Shown: positions 47,877 through 58,181, counted from the first letter of the stretch. The stretch: DNA of 64,000 bases from Methylocystis rosea SV97 (GCF_000372845.1 NZ_KB889964.1:124001-188000); one strand, 5' to 3'. Notes: generated by a model from the letters alone, not told the origin. Translations and numbers: made by a program.

Positions 47877-48680
47877 CTAAGCGGCGATGGCTTGAGGCGC
47901 GGCTTTCTCCCATTTCCAAGGGAGCAGTTCGTCAAGCTTTGAGATCGGGTGATCGGCGATGCGGGCGATGACCTCCGCAAGCCAGGTTTCCGGATCGATT
48001 CCGTTGAAGCGCGCCGTTTCGATCAGCGTATACATGATCGCGGCTCGACGTCCGCCGTCGTCGGAGCCGGCAAATAGGTAATTCTTTCTGCCCAAAGTAA
48101 GGGGTCTGATGGCGCGTTCGGCGGCGTTGTTCGACATTTCGAGACGTCCGTCATCGACGTAGCGAGTCAAAGCCGTCCAGCGGGAGGTCGCATAGCGGAT
48201 GGCTTTGGCGAAGTCGCTCTTGCCGCTGATCTTCGCCAGCGTCGCATCAAAGAACACGCGCAGTTCATCCAGAAGGGGATTTGCCCGCTCGCGGCGCGCG
48301 GCGACGCGCTCGGCCGGCGATCTACCCTTAATGTCGGCCTCGATGGCGAAGAGCCGCGCGATCATGTCGAGCGACTGTGCCGCCGCCGGTGATTTTGTCT
48401 CCACATGCACGTCGTAGATTTTGCGCCTGGCATGCGCCCAGCACGCGACCTCTTTGAACGGCGCCGGCTCGCCCGTTTTTGGATCGGCCTCATAGAGGCC
48501 GCCCAAGCCGGTATAACCGTCCGCGTGCAGGTGGCCGCGGCAATCTTTCAGCAAGGCACGGGCATGCTCCGCCTTGCGGTCCGCCGAGTAGAGATAGAAG
48601 GCCGCCGGGGGCGCCGTCGACCCGTAGGGCCTCTCATCGCGCACCACGGTCCATAATCGGCCTCGATCACGCTTACTCAG
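47877..48680 (-). pseudogene. Second-type IS66 TnpC, C-terminal part
   Basis: From about 48680 the minus strand gives RDERPYGSTAPPAAFYLYSA, HLHADGYTGLGGLYEADPKT, VACWAHARRKIYDVHVETKS, DGRLEMSNNAAERAIRPLTL and LAEVIARIADHPISKLDELL. It is a TnpC protein clearly different from the two intact IS66 copies. The N-terminal zinc region and first aspartate are missing, and tnpA and tnpB are absent. Confidence 0.78.
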
Positions 48681-48780
48681 AAAGAACAGCGTCGAGGGAA
48701 CCAGAATCAAAGCAGTTGAGCACAACAAGCAATCCGGATGCGTGCTGCTCCGCGCCTTGCGACAAACAGGGTCAGGAGCC

Positions 48781-49146
48781 AAGCGCAGCGCCGTGTTTCG
48801 CCAGTCCAGAATTTCAGGGCCAGTTTGCAGAACTTACTCCAACGGGCACGCGCGGGCCGCTTGAGCTCTGGAGCAACAGCGCCCCTCCGCTTGAGCTCGC
48901 TCGAAGAGCTCGAAGAGTAGGGCTCGACGATTACTCAGCGCGCCATGTCGCGAAATTTCGTGCGCGCTTCTTAACGTGCGCGTTTCTTAATATGGCGCAC
49001 CTATCCAAAAATAATATCGCATCTAAGACGCCGTGTTCATGGAAGGCGTTAAAATAGAAGATCTATCATGATGGCCACATTTGAACGCTCACCGGTCTGA
49101 TCTCGGCGCGGCGCAATCTGTCGCCGCGACGGTGCGACCTGCTCGC
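48781..49146. other. Intergenic, no feature seen
   Basis: Sequence between the IS66 remnant and the end of the SulP gene with no recognised gene. Confidence 0.4.
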
Positions 49147-50751
49147 TTACGGCGCGCGCCAGGCGTGCAGCTGGAAGACGCCGTGCAGAGCGCCCCAGTC
49201 GAGGATCAGTTCGCCTCCCGCGGTCTGGCGTTGCTGTTCCCATTTGACCAGCAGATCCAGGCAGGCGTGGTCGATGAAGGTCAACTCGTGCAGATGCACA
49301 TGCACATGCGCGTTTGCCGGCAGTTTCTCCAGGGCCGCGGCCAGTTGCGGCAAACGTATGAAGGAGGCGGCGCCTTTGAGACGAATCTCGGTGACGCCGG
49401 CTTCCTTGTCCTCGTCGATCCGGATTTCGAGGTGGGAGAAGCTGTACATCAGTCTGGCGAAAGCCAGACCTATTCCCAGCATGATACCGGTCAGCAGGTC
49501 CAGTCCGACGACGCTGGCGAGCGTTATGACGTAAATGGCGGCTTCCCCCCGGTCCTGGTCCCAAAGAATTTTGGCGAATTGCAGCTTGGCCAGCTTGACG
49601 CCGGTATAAACCAGCACCGCCGCCAGACCGGCGACCGGGATCATGCCCAGGACGCCCGGAAGCAGCGCCACGAACAGCAATAGCCAAACTCCGTGCAGGA
49701 AGGCGGACATTCGGGTACGGCCGCCCGCCATGATATTGGCCGACGTGCGGACAATGACGCCCGTGATCGGGATCACGCCCATGAGGCCGCAGAGAACATT
49801 GCCGGTTCCTTGCGCCATCAGCTCGCGGTTGTAGTTTGTGCGCTCGGCATGGCGCTGCATCGAATCCGACGCTGTGGCGGTGAGCAGCGACTCCGCGCTA
49901 GCGACGAAGGCCAGGGACAGTCCCGCCAGCCAGATCGCGCCCTCGCCCAGCCGGCTGAACCCGGCCATCGTCGGCCAACTGACCGCGTGCAGCAATTGCT
50001 CGGGTACCGGAACGTATTTCATGTCCAATTCTTGATGCCATGCAGCGGCGGTGGCGACGGCGACGCCGATGAGCGGCGCCGGCAGCAGCTTGAGCTTCTT
50101 GGGCGCGAACAGGGTCCACAGCGTCACCGTGGCGATGGTCAGCAGGCCGATCAGCGCCGCGGGACGATGGACCGGTTCCGTAACGCCTTTCCATACAGCT
50201 TGCGGCAGCGACCAGAGATTGATGACGCCGCCGAATTCCTTGCCGGTGCCCGGCGGCAGATCGTCCACCATGACGTGGAATTGCGAGGCGAAGATCAGGA
50301 TTCCGATTCCCGCCAGCATCCCCTGGATCAGGGCGGGCGAAACGGCGCGGAACACTGGACCCAGGCGAAGCAGGCCGGTCGCCAATTGCATCAGGCCGCC
50401 CAGCAAGACGATGAGTCCCAGCGTCTCGAAACCATGCTCCTGGATGAACAGGGCGACCATCACCGCCAAGCCGGCCGCTGGTCCGCTCACCTGTAGCGGA
50501 CTGCCGGACAAGGGCCCCACCACGAGGCCGCCGATGATGGCGGTGATGAGGCCCACCGAAGCCGCTTTGTCGATTGGAACGCCTGACGCGATGGCGATAC
50601 CCAAGGAGAGCGGCAGGGCCACCAGGAACACCACGACGGAAGCGAGAACGTCCTCTTTCCACGAATGACGAAGCGTGGCGATGAATGAAGCTTGCGTTTT
50701 CACTGTTTGCTCCCGCGCATCAGGTTGCGACGCTTGCGCCCTCGTCTCCAC
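49147..50751 (-). CDS. SulP-family anion transporter with STAS domain
   Basis: The 534-residue inner-membrane protein has the SulP fold: SWKEDVLASVVVFLVALPLS, GLVVGPLSGSPLQVSGPAAG (substrate-site region), SLAFVASAESLLTATASDSM and GVIPITGVIVRTSANIMAGG. A short cytosolic STAS domain follows from about residue 425 (VTEIRLKGAASFIRLPQLAA, LTFIDHACLDLLVKWEQQR). Relatives transport sulfate, bicarbonate or other anions; the substrate cannot be told from sequence. No carbonic-anhydrase gene or domain is attached. Confidence 0.9.
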   Translation of the reverse strand: METRAQASQPDAREQTVKTQASFIATLRHSWKEDVLASVVVFLVALPLSLGIAIASGVPIDKAASVGLITAIIGGLVVGPLSGSPLQVSGPAAGLAVMVALFIQEHGFETLGLIVLLGGLMQLATGLLRLGPVFRAVSPALIQGMLAGIGILIFASQFHVMVDDLPPGTGKEFGGVINLWSLPQAVWKGVTEPVHRPAALIGLLTIATVTLWTLFAPKKLKLLPAPLIGVAVATAAAWHQELDMKYVPVPEQLLHAVSWPTMAGFSRLGEGAIWLAGLSLAFVASAESLLTATASDSMQRHAERTNYNRELMAQGTGNVLCGLMGVIPITGVIVRTSANIMAGGRTRMSAFLHGVWLLLFVALLPGVLGMIPVAGLAAVLVYTGVKLAKLQFAKILWDQDRGEAAIYVITLASVVGLDLLTGIMLGIGLAFARLMYSFSHLEIRIDEDKEAGVTEIRLKGAASFIRLPQLAAALEKLPANAHVHVHLHELTFIDHACLDLLVKWEQQRQTAGGELILDWGALHGVFQLHAWRAP

Positions 50752-50807
50752 CAGCGAACTAAAAATACTGCGAAGGTCGGTCCTGCGTCTCGTCCTCTGG
50801 TCTACCT

Positions 50808-51072
50808 GAGAGTGCGCTGACCGGCGAGCTGGCCTTCGCCATCGCCAAGCACGCCTTTGTTGAATTTCTGACGATTCCGGCTCCTGTCATCGCCGGTTTT
50901 CTGTTTCTGGCCTCGGGGATGATCGTCCTTGACGAGGCCCGCCAATGGGGGGACAACCCAGGGTGGCCTGTTCAGCGACGCTCAAGCCGCACGCGATTTT
51001 CTCGGCGTGATCGCAGAGGGTGCGAACTTGCTCCTGAGCGACTTCCGCTTGGACCCGCCGGAGTGTGTTTAG
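50808..51072 (+). pseudogene. Membrane-protein fragment, frameshifted
   Basis: One plus frame reads SALTGELAFAIAKHAFVEFL then IPAPVIAGFLFLASGMIVLD, with a possible membrane span; the next frame continues GLFSDAQAARDFLGVIAEGA and NLLLSDFRLDPPECV to a stop at 51072. It is coding-like but has lost its start. I do not recognise the family. Confidence 0.35.
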
Positions 51073-51180
51073 GCGTGCAATTTTGACCCCCTAAGCCGGG
51101 GGATCGGCGTCCAAAATTGACCCCCATCTGAACTGTTTGCAGGTCTGCCCGCTTTGGCATTGAGCGGGCGGTGGGGGATG

Positions 51181-52288
51181 CTTGTTGTGGAGACGATTGG
51201 CCGGATCCGGCGGGAGCATTTCCAGAAGGGCAAGTCGATCAAGGAGATTGCCCGTGATCTGAAGATATCGCGCAACACGGTTCGCAAGGTTCTGCGATCA
51301 GGCGAGACGTCGTTTTCCTACGAGCGGGAGATTCAGCCGCGTCCCAAGCTCGGCGCCTGGAAGACTGAGATCGACCGAGTGCTTGCGGCGAACGCAACGA
51401 AGCCGGCGCGCGAGCGGTTGACGCTGATCCGTGTGTTCGAAGAACTGCGGGCGCTTGGCTATGACGGCGGCTACGACGCGGTGCGGCGTTACGCGCGGAG
51501 TTGGGCGCGAGACCATGCAAGCGAGACGGCGAGCGCCTTTGTGCCGCTGAGCTTTGCGCCGGGCGAGGCTTACCAGTTGATTGGAGCCACGAGATCGTTC
51601 TGATGAACGGCGTGACCATGACCGTGAAGGTCGCGCATCTGCGGCTCTGTCACAGCCGGATGTTTATCGCCCGAGCCTATCCGCGCGAGACACAGGAGAT
51701 GGTTTTCGACGCGCATGAGCGTGCCTTTGCCTTCTTCAAGGGCGCCTGCGGCCGGGGGTCTACGACAACATGAAGACGGCGGTCGAAACGATCTTCGTTG
51801 GCAAGGACCGGCAATATAATCGCCGCATTCTGCAAATGTGCTCGCACCATCTCGTCGAGCCTGTAGCCTGCACGCCGGCGTCGGGCTGGGAGAAGGGACA
51901 GGTCGAAAATCAGGTCGGCCTCGTGCGCGAGCGCTTCTTCACGCCGCGTCTGCGGTTCAAGACCTTCGACGAACTGAATGCGTGGCTGATGGATAAATGC
52001 ATCGCCTACGCCAAGGCGCACGCCCATCCGGAGCGCGCCGACAGAACCGTCTGGGAGGTCTTCGAGGAGGAGCGCCCCCGGCTCATTCCCTATCGCGGAC
52101 GCTTCGACGGATTCCACGCGCTGCCGGCTTCCGTGTCGAAGACGTGCCTGGTCCGCTTCGACAACAACAAATACTCGGTGAACGCCGGCGCTGTCGGCCG
52201 CCCGGTCGAGATCCACGCCTACGCCGATCGCATCGTCATTCGGCAGGATGGCAGGATTGTCGCGGAACACGCCCGCTGCTTCGGGCGC
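51181..52288 (+). pseudogene. istA: IS21-family transposase IstA, frameshifted and truncated
   Basis: The ATG at 51181 gives VETIGRIRREHFQKGKSIKE, IARDLKISRNTVRKVLRSGE. Two frame changes (near 51575 and 51755) separate it from VMLNGVTMTVK-type strands, VGLVRERFFTPRLRFKTFDE and KTCLVRFDNNKYSVNAGAVG. The homology ends at about 52288, where a TniB fragment begins. The IstB partner is missing. The left terminus of the element is probably near 51060. Confidence 0.78.
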
Positions 52289-52744
52289 CGGCGTCCAAGT
52301 GTTGGTTTGGACGAGATCCATAATGTTCTCGCCGCCTCCTGGCGCGACCAGCGCGTCGTTTTCAACACGCTGCGCTATTTGAGCAACGAACTGAAACTGT
52401 CTCTGGTTTGTTTTGGGATCATGGAAGCGCGCCAAGCGATCAATGGCGACGTTCAATTGGCGCGACGCTTCGACTCCATCTCGTTACCGCGGTGGATAGC
52501 GGACAAAGAGTTCGAGCAACTCGTTCTCGCCATCGTGCGAAACCTGCCACTGAAGGAACCGAGCGTTCTGACGGCGAAAGGCTTGCGCCGCATTCTGTTG
52601 GTCAGCGGTGGAGTCAGCGCACGGATATTCCGCATGCTCAATGACGTGGCGATCGAAGCCATCGAAACTGGGGTCGAACGGATCACCGACGAAGCGCTGG
52701 AACGATACAAACCTGTGGGGGAGGACGAGGCCGCTTTCCAATGA
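52289..52744 (+). pseudogene. TniB C-terminal part fused to IstA remnant
   Basis: From 52289 the sequence matches the tniB remnant at about 10230. It contains Walker B (LDEIHNVLAASWRDQ), the sensor region (LSLVCFGIMEARQAINGDVQ) and the C-terminal LTAKGLRRILLVSGGVSARI. One G of TTTGGGATGAG is missing here, which places it in frame with the IstA tail, so a 324-codon hybrid frame (51770-52744) is open. The P-loop is lost, so ATPase function is unlikely. Confidence 0.75.
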
Positions 52745-53659
52745 TCGACGACGAAGACGATGCTTATAGGCCGTTGCCAGTGGTGCTGAGGCCGGTCGAC
52801 GACGAGCTGCTCTCGTCGTGGTTGGCGAGGCACGCGGCCTACTATGGGGTGTCGAAGCCGTTTTTCGCCAAATGGCTGATGCCCGGCACACGCAATCTCT
52901 CGCTTCTCGACTATCGGCTGGGGTTAGCGCAGGTCGCGCGATTATCTGAAAAACTCCGATGCGATCCGATCGCGCTGATCGAGATGACGTTCATTGAGAC
53001 GCCAGCAGGTTCCGCCGAATTAATTTGCCGCAACAGAGCGCCGCAGATTTGCCGACCCTGCGCAGACCGGCACGCGCGCGACGGAGCGTCCGGCGTGGTC
53101 CCGAAGCATTGGCGGAAGGCCTGGCGCATCACCTGCCCCGCTTGCGGCGCGCCTTTATCGGATACAAGCGAGCGCCCCGATACTGGCGAAACACTGCAGG
53201 ACACGAGCCCCTTCGCTGATGTGTGGAAGGAAGCTGTTGCCGGCGAGGCGATCGTCGAGTTTTTCCTTCGTGGCGATAACTCGTTCGATTATTCGCCGAT
53301 CGCGCTCATGCGCGCGCTGCTCGTGCATACGTGGCGGCCATGCGGTGCGAATGGCCGTGAACCTGCGGCCGGATGGGCGCTTGGCGCGATCTTTCCCAAA
53401 TTCGACAATCTCGCGCGGCCAATCAAACGCAGGATCAATCATGCGGCTGTTGCCGCTCTTCCTATCTCGTTCCGCCCGGCGCTTTTGGCTGGCATCTCGC
53501 GAGCGATCGCCAATCCCGCCATCCTCAACGCGGTTCGAGATGAGACGATCCTGCGAGGGCGAAGCACATTCGAGCGCCTATGCGAGACAGCTCGTCTCGA
53601 AGCTCAAGCCGCGAGGGAAATTCGGAATCGAATATCTCAAGCCAAGATGGCTCCCGACA
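52741..53659 (+). CDS. TniQ-family transposition protein
   Basis: The ATG overlaps the tniB stop (ATGA). The frame gives PLPVVLRPVDDELLSSWLAR, the zinc ribbons (CRNRAPQICRPCADRH; CPACGAPLSDT) and a helical C-terminus, an intact form of the gene broken at 10676. TniQ/TnsD-type proteins choose the target for Tn5053- or Tn7-like elements. No stop occurs before the transposon end at 53659, and the frame stays open through into the IS110 transposase (to 54597), so its natural C-terminus is uncertain. Confidence 0.75.
53628..53659 (+). repeat. Right terminal repeat of the TniB/TniQ transposon
   Basis: ATATCTCAAGCCAAGATGGC then TCCCGACA, matching the end at 14130. Read inward it starts TGTCGGGAGCCATCTTGGCT. 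It overlaps the 3' end of the tniQ frame. Confidence 0.65.
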
Positions 53660-53775
53660 GAGGAAGATGGGGTATGCCGGCGCCGTTTCCCCAGACGATG
53701 TTGAGGACTGCGCGCTCCCGGCTGATGCTAAACTCGACGGGATTGCAACAGGCTTACGCAGTGGAGAAGAGCAGC

Positions 53776-54812
53776 ATGAAATATTTTGCTGGTCTGGACG
53801 TCTCGGTCAAAGAGAACTCGATTTGCATCGTGGATGAAGCGGGCAAGATTTGCAGTGAATGCAAAGCGCCAAGCTATCCTGAAGATCTGGTTGGCGCTCT
53901 CAAGAATCCCAAATGGCGACTTGAACGCATTGGCTTGGAAGCGGGCCCGTTGTCGCAATGGTTGTTCAGTGGCTTGGCTGGGGCGGGATTGCCAGCGATC
54001 TGTATTGAAACGCGCCACACGAAGGCTTTCCTGCAAGCGCAGGTGAACAAGAGTGATCGCAACGACGCGCGCGGCATAGCTCAAATGATGCGGGTCAATC
54101 TGATTTGCCATGTACACGTAAAAACGCTGACTAGCCAAAAGCGCCGGGCCCTTCTCACCGCACGCAAGCTTTTGCAGGAAAACGCTGTAGCCTTCGAAAA
54201 CGAAATACGCGGGTTGTTACGCAATTTTGGACTCAAGGTCGGCGTCGTCGCAGTAGGAAATTTCGACGAGCGCATCCGTGAGCTCGTCGCCGATGCACCT
54301 GAGCTTATCGAAATTATGGAACCGTTGCTGACCGCGCGACAGAAGCTTCGCGAGTCTTTCACCACGCTCCATCGAAAATTACTGGCAATCGTCCGCGACG
54401 ATGCAGTTTGCAGACGGTTGGTGACGATCCCCGGGGTTGGGCCTGTCGTGTCTCTGGCGTTCAGCGCCACCATCGACATTCCCGCCCGCTTTAAGAACTC
54501 GAAAGCTGTCGGTCCATCATTGGGATTGACGCCCCGATTGCACCAATCTGGCGAAAGCTGCCGGATTGCGGCGTTTCTCTATGCGGAGACGCAATGATGA
54601 GTTCGCTTCTCTACGAGGCCGCACAAGTCATGATGACCCGCGTGAGAAAATGGTCATGGCTAAAGGCCTGGGCAATGAACGTCGCCAAACGACGCGGGCG
54701 TCAAAAGGCGATTGTCGCGCTGGCGCGCCGATTAGCTGTCATCATGCACCGGATGTGGGTCGACGGCTCCGTCTTCCGCTGGACGAACAAGGTCCCTTCG
54801 GCGGCCGCGTAG
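53776..54812 (+). pseudogene. IS110-family transposase with one frameshift
   Basis: The ATG at 53776 opens MKYFAGLDVSVKENSICIVD, GLEAGPLSQWLFSGLAGAGL and NKSDRNDARGIAQMM (DEDD residues). The C-terminal domain has LVTIPGVGPVVSLAFSATID and VGPSLGLTPRLHQSGESCRI. One base is missing near 54565 (ATTGCGGC for ATTGGCGGC); the second frame then supplies RSLLYEAAQ-like sequence and MNVAKRRGRQKAIVALARRL to a stop at 54812. It is unlike the IS110 proteins at 6920 and 45255. Confidence 0.82.
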
Positions 54813-55383
54813 ACTGAATTTGGAGCCCCCGGCCTTCAAAAAGGAGAGGTAGCCATAGGAGTTCGGCCGATAGGCGGAAAGATGTCCTTCGCGGGACGAT
54901 GGATGAGGTGAGTTCGCAAATGGGTCTTGTGCCAATCGCGCATAGCGCAATCAGGACGCGAGGAAGGAAGATTGAGCCACCTTGTTCTACTGATCCCATC
55001 CTGGGAGAGCCAGACGGCTTATCCCGAAGAGAAGCGCGGACCCGCGAATGTCATCAACCGTCAACGTCGGAGAAGCTGAGCGGATGCACGCGCTTGACTC
55101 CCAAGGGCCGAATAGAGAGGACCCGGATAGTTGCACTGTCCTATCTCCCCAATCGGATTCGAAAGGCGGGGGTCATGGGGGGCATCGGACGGATACCTTC
55201 ATACAGCAGCGCTTGTATTTCAAGGGGTGGGTGCTTACGTACGAAAAATCGAGTTTTCGGCCGAACGAATGCGCAATCGCGCCAGTTCTGGCGTTGCCGC
55301 TCACGACTTCTCTCCTGAACATCGATATGCAGGGTACGGCGTGTTGCCGGCGCTTGATTGCTTGTTCTTGGAAAGGACATGTC
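54813..55383. other. Intergenic, no feature seen
   Basis: Likely includes the 3' end of the IS110 element. No gene is recognised on either strand. Confidence 0.4.
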
Positions 55384-55592
55384 ATGTAGACCGGTACCGT
55401 GAAACTGTTCAACCCGCAAAGAGGTTTCGGATTCAGCCGAAATCAGGTGGCGCCGACGTTTTCGTTCATATCAGCGCGGTTGAGCGCGCAGGGCTTAGCG
55501 ACCTCGCCGAGGGGCAGAAGCTTGCATTCGAGGTCACCGCTGACGGCCGGCGCGGCAAGTCATCGGCGGATCGCTTGACGGTCGCGGCTTGA
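55384..55592 (+). pseudogene. Cold-shock protein, start lost and frameshifted
   Basis: The first part reads TGTVKLFNPQRGFGFS (with RNP-1), but the ATG before it is followed at once by TAG. After GFGFS the frame changes and continues GGADVFVHISAVERAGLSDL then AEGQKLAFEVTADGRRGKSS to a stop at 55592. Two lesions show that this CspA-type gene is inactive, unless translation starts at an internal GTG and slips. Confidence 0.7.
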
Positions 55593-55633
55593 ACCGAAGA
55601 CAAAGAAGACAAATGTGAGAAAAGGAGAAAGTT

Positions 55634-55747
55634 ATGGGAGCGATTCTCGAGTTGACAAGTTACGCTGCGACTCCGATCGGCATGATCGCAGTGGTCGCAA
55701 TTGGCGCAGTTGCCTACTTCGCGGCGCGTTGGGTTTTGATCGACTGA
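55634..55747 (+). CDS. Small single-span membrane protein (37 residues)
   Basis: AAAGGAG lies 7 bases before the ATG. The product MGAILELTSYAATPIGMIAV then VAIGAVAYFAARWVLID is one hydrophobic helix with a short N-terminal tail. It follows the broken cold-shock gene by 41 bases. No family is recognised; the good ribosome site and clean span support a real gene. Confidence 0.5.
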   Translation: MGAILELTSYAATPIGMIAVVAIGAVAYFAARWVLID

Positions 55748-56116
55748 AGTAAAGACGCTGATTGCGCGCCGACCAGCGGCGCAAGCAGATCAGTTTTCGC
55801 GAGAGCGTTCATCGCGCTTTTGCGACGACTGCCAGAAAGAAGCACATGCAACCCTTTTTCGAAGCGGTTATCTCGCTCGCGATTGCCCGAGCAGAGTTTC
55901 AATTTCAATAGTGAATCAGACGCTTCAGCGAGTTAACGCCACCACACAATTTCGGAAAGCTCGTCGAGCGCAAGCGCATATCATTCGACGTCTGAACTTC
56001 AGATAGGAATTATAGCCGATTTGGCGTTACGCTGCAGAGAGTGGCGGCATACATATTTCCGATATCGAAAAACGCAAACAGAGAGAACGCTGATTCTCAG
56101 GAGATTTGACCAAAAC
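55748..56116. other. Intergenic, no feature seen
   Basis: Nothing recognised, apart from a possible upstream start for the next gene at 56021. Confidence 0.35.
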
Positions 56117-56350
56117 ATGCGCAGCCTCTGGGAAAGATCAAACACTTTACCCACGTCCAACTGCGCATCCGAGCGGCACAACGCAGCCGTGGGCGGGCGG
56201 CATGAAGAATCAGCGGTGACGCGAACCGTTGAACAAGCCATTAGAAAATGCCTCGTTTGCCGATCGTCGTTTCTTAGCGCCTGGGCGGGTGAGCGCATCT
56301 GCCGGCGGTGCAAAGACACTGCCGCGTGGCGAAGCGGTGCTATCAAATGA
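56117..56350 (+). CDS. Small zinc-ribbon protein
   Basis: The C-terminal 40 residues form a two-CxxC zinc ribbon: KCLVCRSSFLSAWAGERICR then RCKDTAAWRSG. Proteins with this spacing (CxxC-x13-CxxC) occur as short regulators or nucleic-acid binders on alphaproteobacterial accessory DNA. The start is uncertain (56117 or 56021) because the first half is not conserved-looking. Confidence 0.55.
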   Translation: MRSLWERSNTLPTSNCASERHNAAVGGRHEESAVTRTVEQAIRKCLVCRSSFLSAWAGERICRRCKDTAAWRSGAIK

Positions 56351-56505
56351 CCGCGCAAACGCCCCAATAAATCTTCATGGATCTGATCGTAGGCCTTAGA
56401 CCCGCATCCTGGATCAAAGGCGATCAACCGGGGCAATATCGACATTCGTATGCCGGACCTCTGATTATTCGCAGATCAACGACCGCAACGGACTTAGGAG
56501 TAATC

Positions 56506-56763
56506 ATGCAAAACGGCACGCATAGAGGTACTAAAATTGGTGGACACGGTTCGGCCGTCGGACCATTTTCGGGTCGATCAGAAGCGTCAGATCAGAAGCG
56601 AGGCAGACTCGCAGGCATTCGGTTTATCGACGCCAAAGGAAGCTATGAACGCTATTTGGCGCTCGCGCGCGCCGCCAGATCGACCGGCGATGCAACCGAA
56701 ATCGAGAACTATTTGCAGCACGCAGAGCATTACTTCAGGCTGCTGAGGGAACAGGCGGTTTGA
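56506..56763 (+). CDS. DUF4167-family protein, short form
   Basis: GGAG five bases before the ATG at 56506 fixes the start MQNGTHRGTKIGG. The 85-residue product ends with the DUF4167 signature KGSYERYLALARAARSTGDA then TEIENYLQHAEHYFRLLRE. The family is nearly confined to alphaproteobacteria and usually has a long disordered tail, absent here. It is probably a cytosolic protein; function unknown. Confidence 0.75.
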   Translation: MQNGTHRGTKIGGHGSAVGPFSGRSEASDQKRGRLAGIRFIDAKGSYERYLALARAARSTGDATEIENYLQHAEHYFRLLREQAV

Positions 56764-57452
56764 AGGCCTTCGCTAGAGAAGACTATTTCCTTGCGAGGCT
56801 CTCGGTATATGCGGCGACAGAATCGGACTTTTCCGGAGTCAGCATAATGTTTGGCATTGTCGGGTGCGAAGCGCGGATAAAAACTTTGATCGTGAGTTCG
56901 TTCGTCGAAGGCAGGCGGCTGATGCCCACGAAATTCGGCGCGCTGGATTTCGGACTTAGGGCGCCGAAACAGGTCTAATCTGATGACATGCGTTGCACAC
57001 CGTCTCGGCGAGATGCCGGGCAACTGATGGATTAGCCGATCGCGCGTGGGCAGAAAGTAAGAACGCTCCCGCGGCAATAAGGTCGTCGTCGCCGTGATTT
57101 TTCGCGATCAGCCTGTCACGCTGCGCTTAAATGCGATAATCCAAGATTCGTATATTTCAATAGCTTAAGCATGTACCTAATTTGATAGCGTGCGTCTAAT
57201 TTGATAATCTGGACGCGTTTGCTGCGCTTAATTTGATAATGGCAAACTGTCATATTTGCTGAACTCCTTATGCGAATAGCGCTGATAGCTTGAAAATGAT
57301 TCTCAAATAAGCTGCAGTAACACGCGTGAACCAGCGCATTCTTGCATTTACGTGCAACTTGACACAGTTACCCCGGCCCTTACAGGCGGCGGGCGGCCTC
57401 TTATGTTCGGCGGGTGACGCCGTCGGCGTCATGGTATTTGAAGGTGGATCTA
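56764..57452. other. Non-coding region holding transposon-end-like repeats
   Basis: No gene is recognised. The repeats at 57127-57240 are listed separately. Confidence 0.4.
57127..57240 (+). repeat. Tandem TTAATTTGATAAT repeats
   Basis: Copies at 57177-57187 (CTAATTTGATA), 57196-57208 (CTAATTTGATAAT) and 57228-57240 (TTAATTTGATAAT), with a weaker one at 57127-57140 (TTAAATGCGATAAT). The same word occurs twice inside the transposon end at 9818-9862. They look like transposase-binding sites of a left end whose outer terminus is not recognised. Confidence 0.55.
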
Positions 57453-57645
57453 TGCGAACAGAACATGCGATCAACGCTGACGCTCGCGCTATAGTTGATG
57501 TCTAGACGCCGCCCTGCAGCGTGAGCAGGACGGCCTTGCGGTCGTTGACGCTGCAGACCTAGCCGCGGCGATCGATGCTTCGCACGGACTTATTGGCGAC
57601 GTTATCGATCGACGCCGTGTGAAGTTTAATCGGACGGTGTCTTAA
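57453..57645 (+). pseudogene. Broken small gene
   Basis: A start MRTEHAINADARAIVDV ends in TAG, while another frame continues EQDGLAVVDAADLAAAIDAS then HGLIGDVIDRRRVKFNRTVS to a stop. Both parts look coding and join by one indel. I do not recognise the family. Confidence 0.4.
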
Positions 57646-58151
57646 CGCTTCGCCTATTCGGTTTTCCCGAAGGCTCCTTGTCAGAAGAGACGGAGTGGAA
57701 AACGCTCGTGTCTTTCGTAGCAAGCTTAAGCAGAGTCGCGCAATGCTAGAAACGCGTCTTTCCCGAGATGCCGGCTATGTCGGGCAGACGCTCGGTGCGC
57801 CCTGTTGCACTTCGCTTCGCGGGCGGCCGCCGACAAGCGTTCAGTGATGCGGCAAAACCCGAACACCGATCGGAAACGTTCCGTCAAAGACGGCGTAACA
57901 GGACGCTCCCCACACAACAGCATATGGTTTGCCTCGGTCAATTCCGCTATTTGTCACAGCTATTCTGGACGGATCGACGACGATCAGATGCTGGCTGTCG
58001 GCTCGACAATGAGCACTCCCTGATGACGAAATGCGTCGTTGAGCTCTGCGATGGTGCTCATACGAAAGTAACGTGAGTGCGGATAAGGCCGACCTCTTCC
58101 GGGGCGGCCTGGGGCGTGGGAAATTGAAGGCGCGCGCGGAAATAAGAAGAG
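57646..58151. other. Gene-poor region, possible DUF3768-like start
   Basis: On the minus strand MSTIAELNDAFRHQGVLIVE (from about 58062) resembles the opening of DUF3768 proteins but stops after 25 codons. Nothing else is recognised. Confidence 0.3.
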
Positions 58152-58181
58152 AGCCCCGCTCATTGCGGGGCTGCAGTTTTT
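58152..58181 (+). terminator. Rho-independent terminator
   Basis: Stem AGCCCCGC / GCGGGGCT with loop TCATT, followed by GCAGTTTTT on the plus strand. It lies 3' of the DUF3768 gene on the opposite strand, where the T-run is lacking, so it would stop plus-strand transcripts best. Confidence 0.65.

Noticed and set aside
49147-50751. Naming the SulP protein a bicarbonate or sulfate transporter
   Set aside because: The SulP family transports several anions and no residue or neighbour here decides between them.
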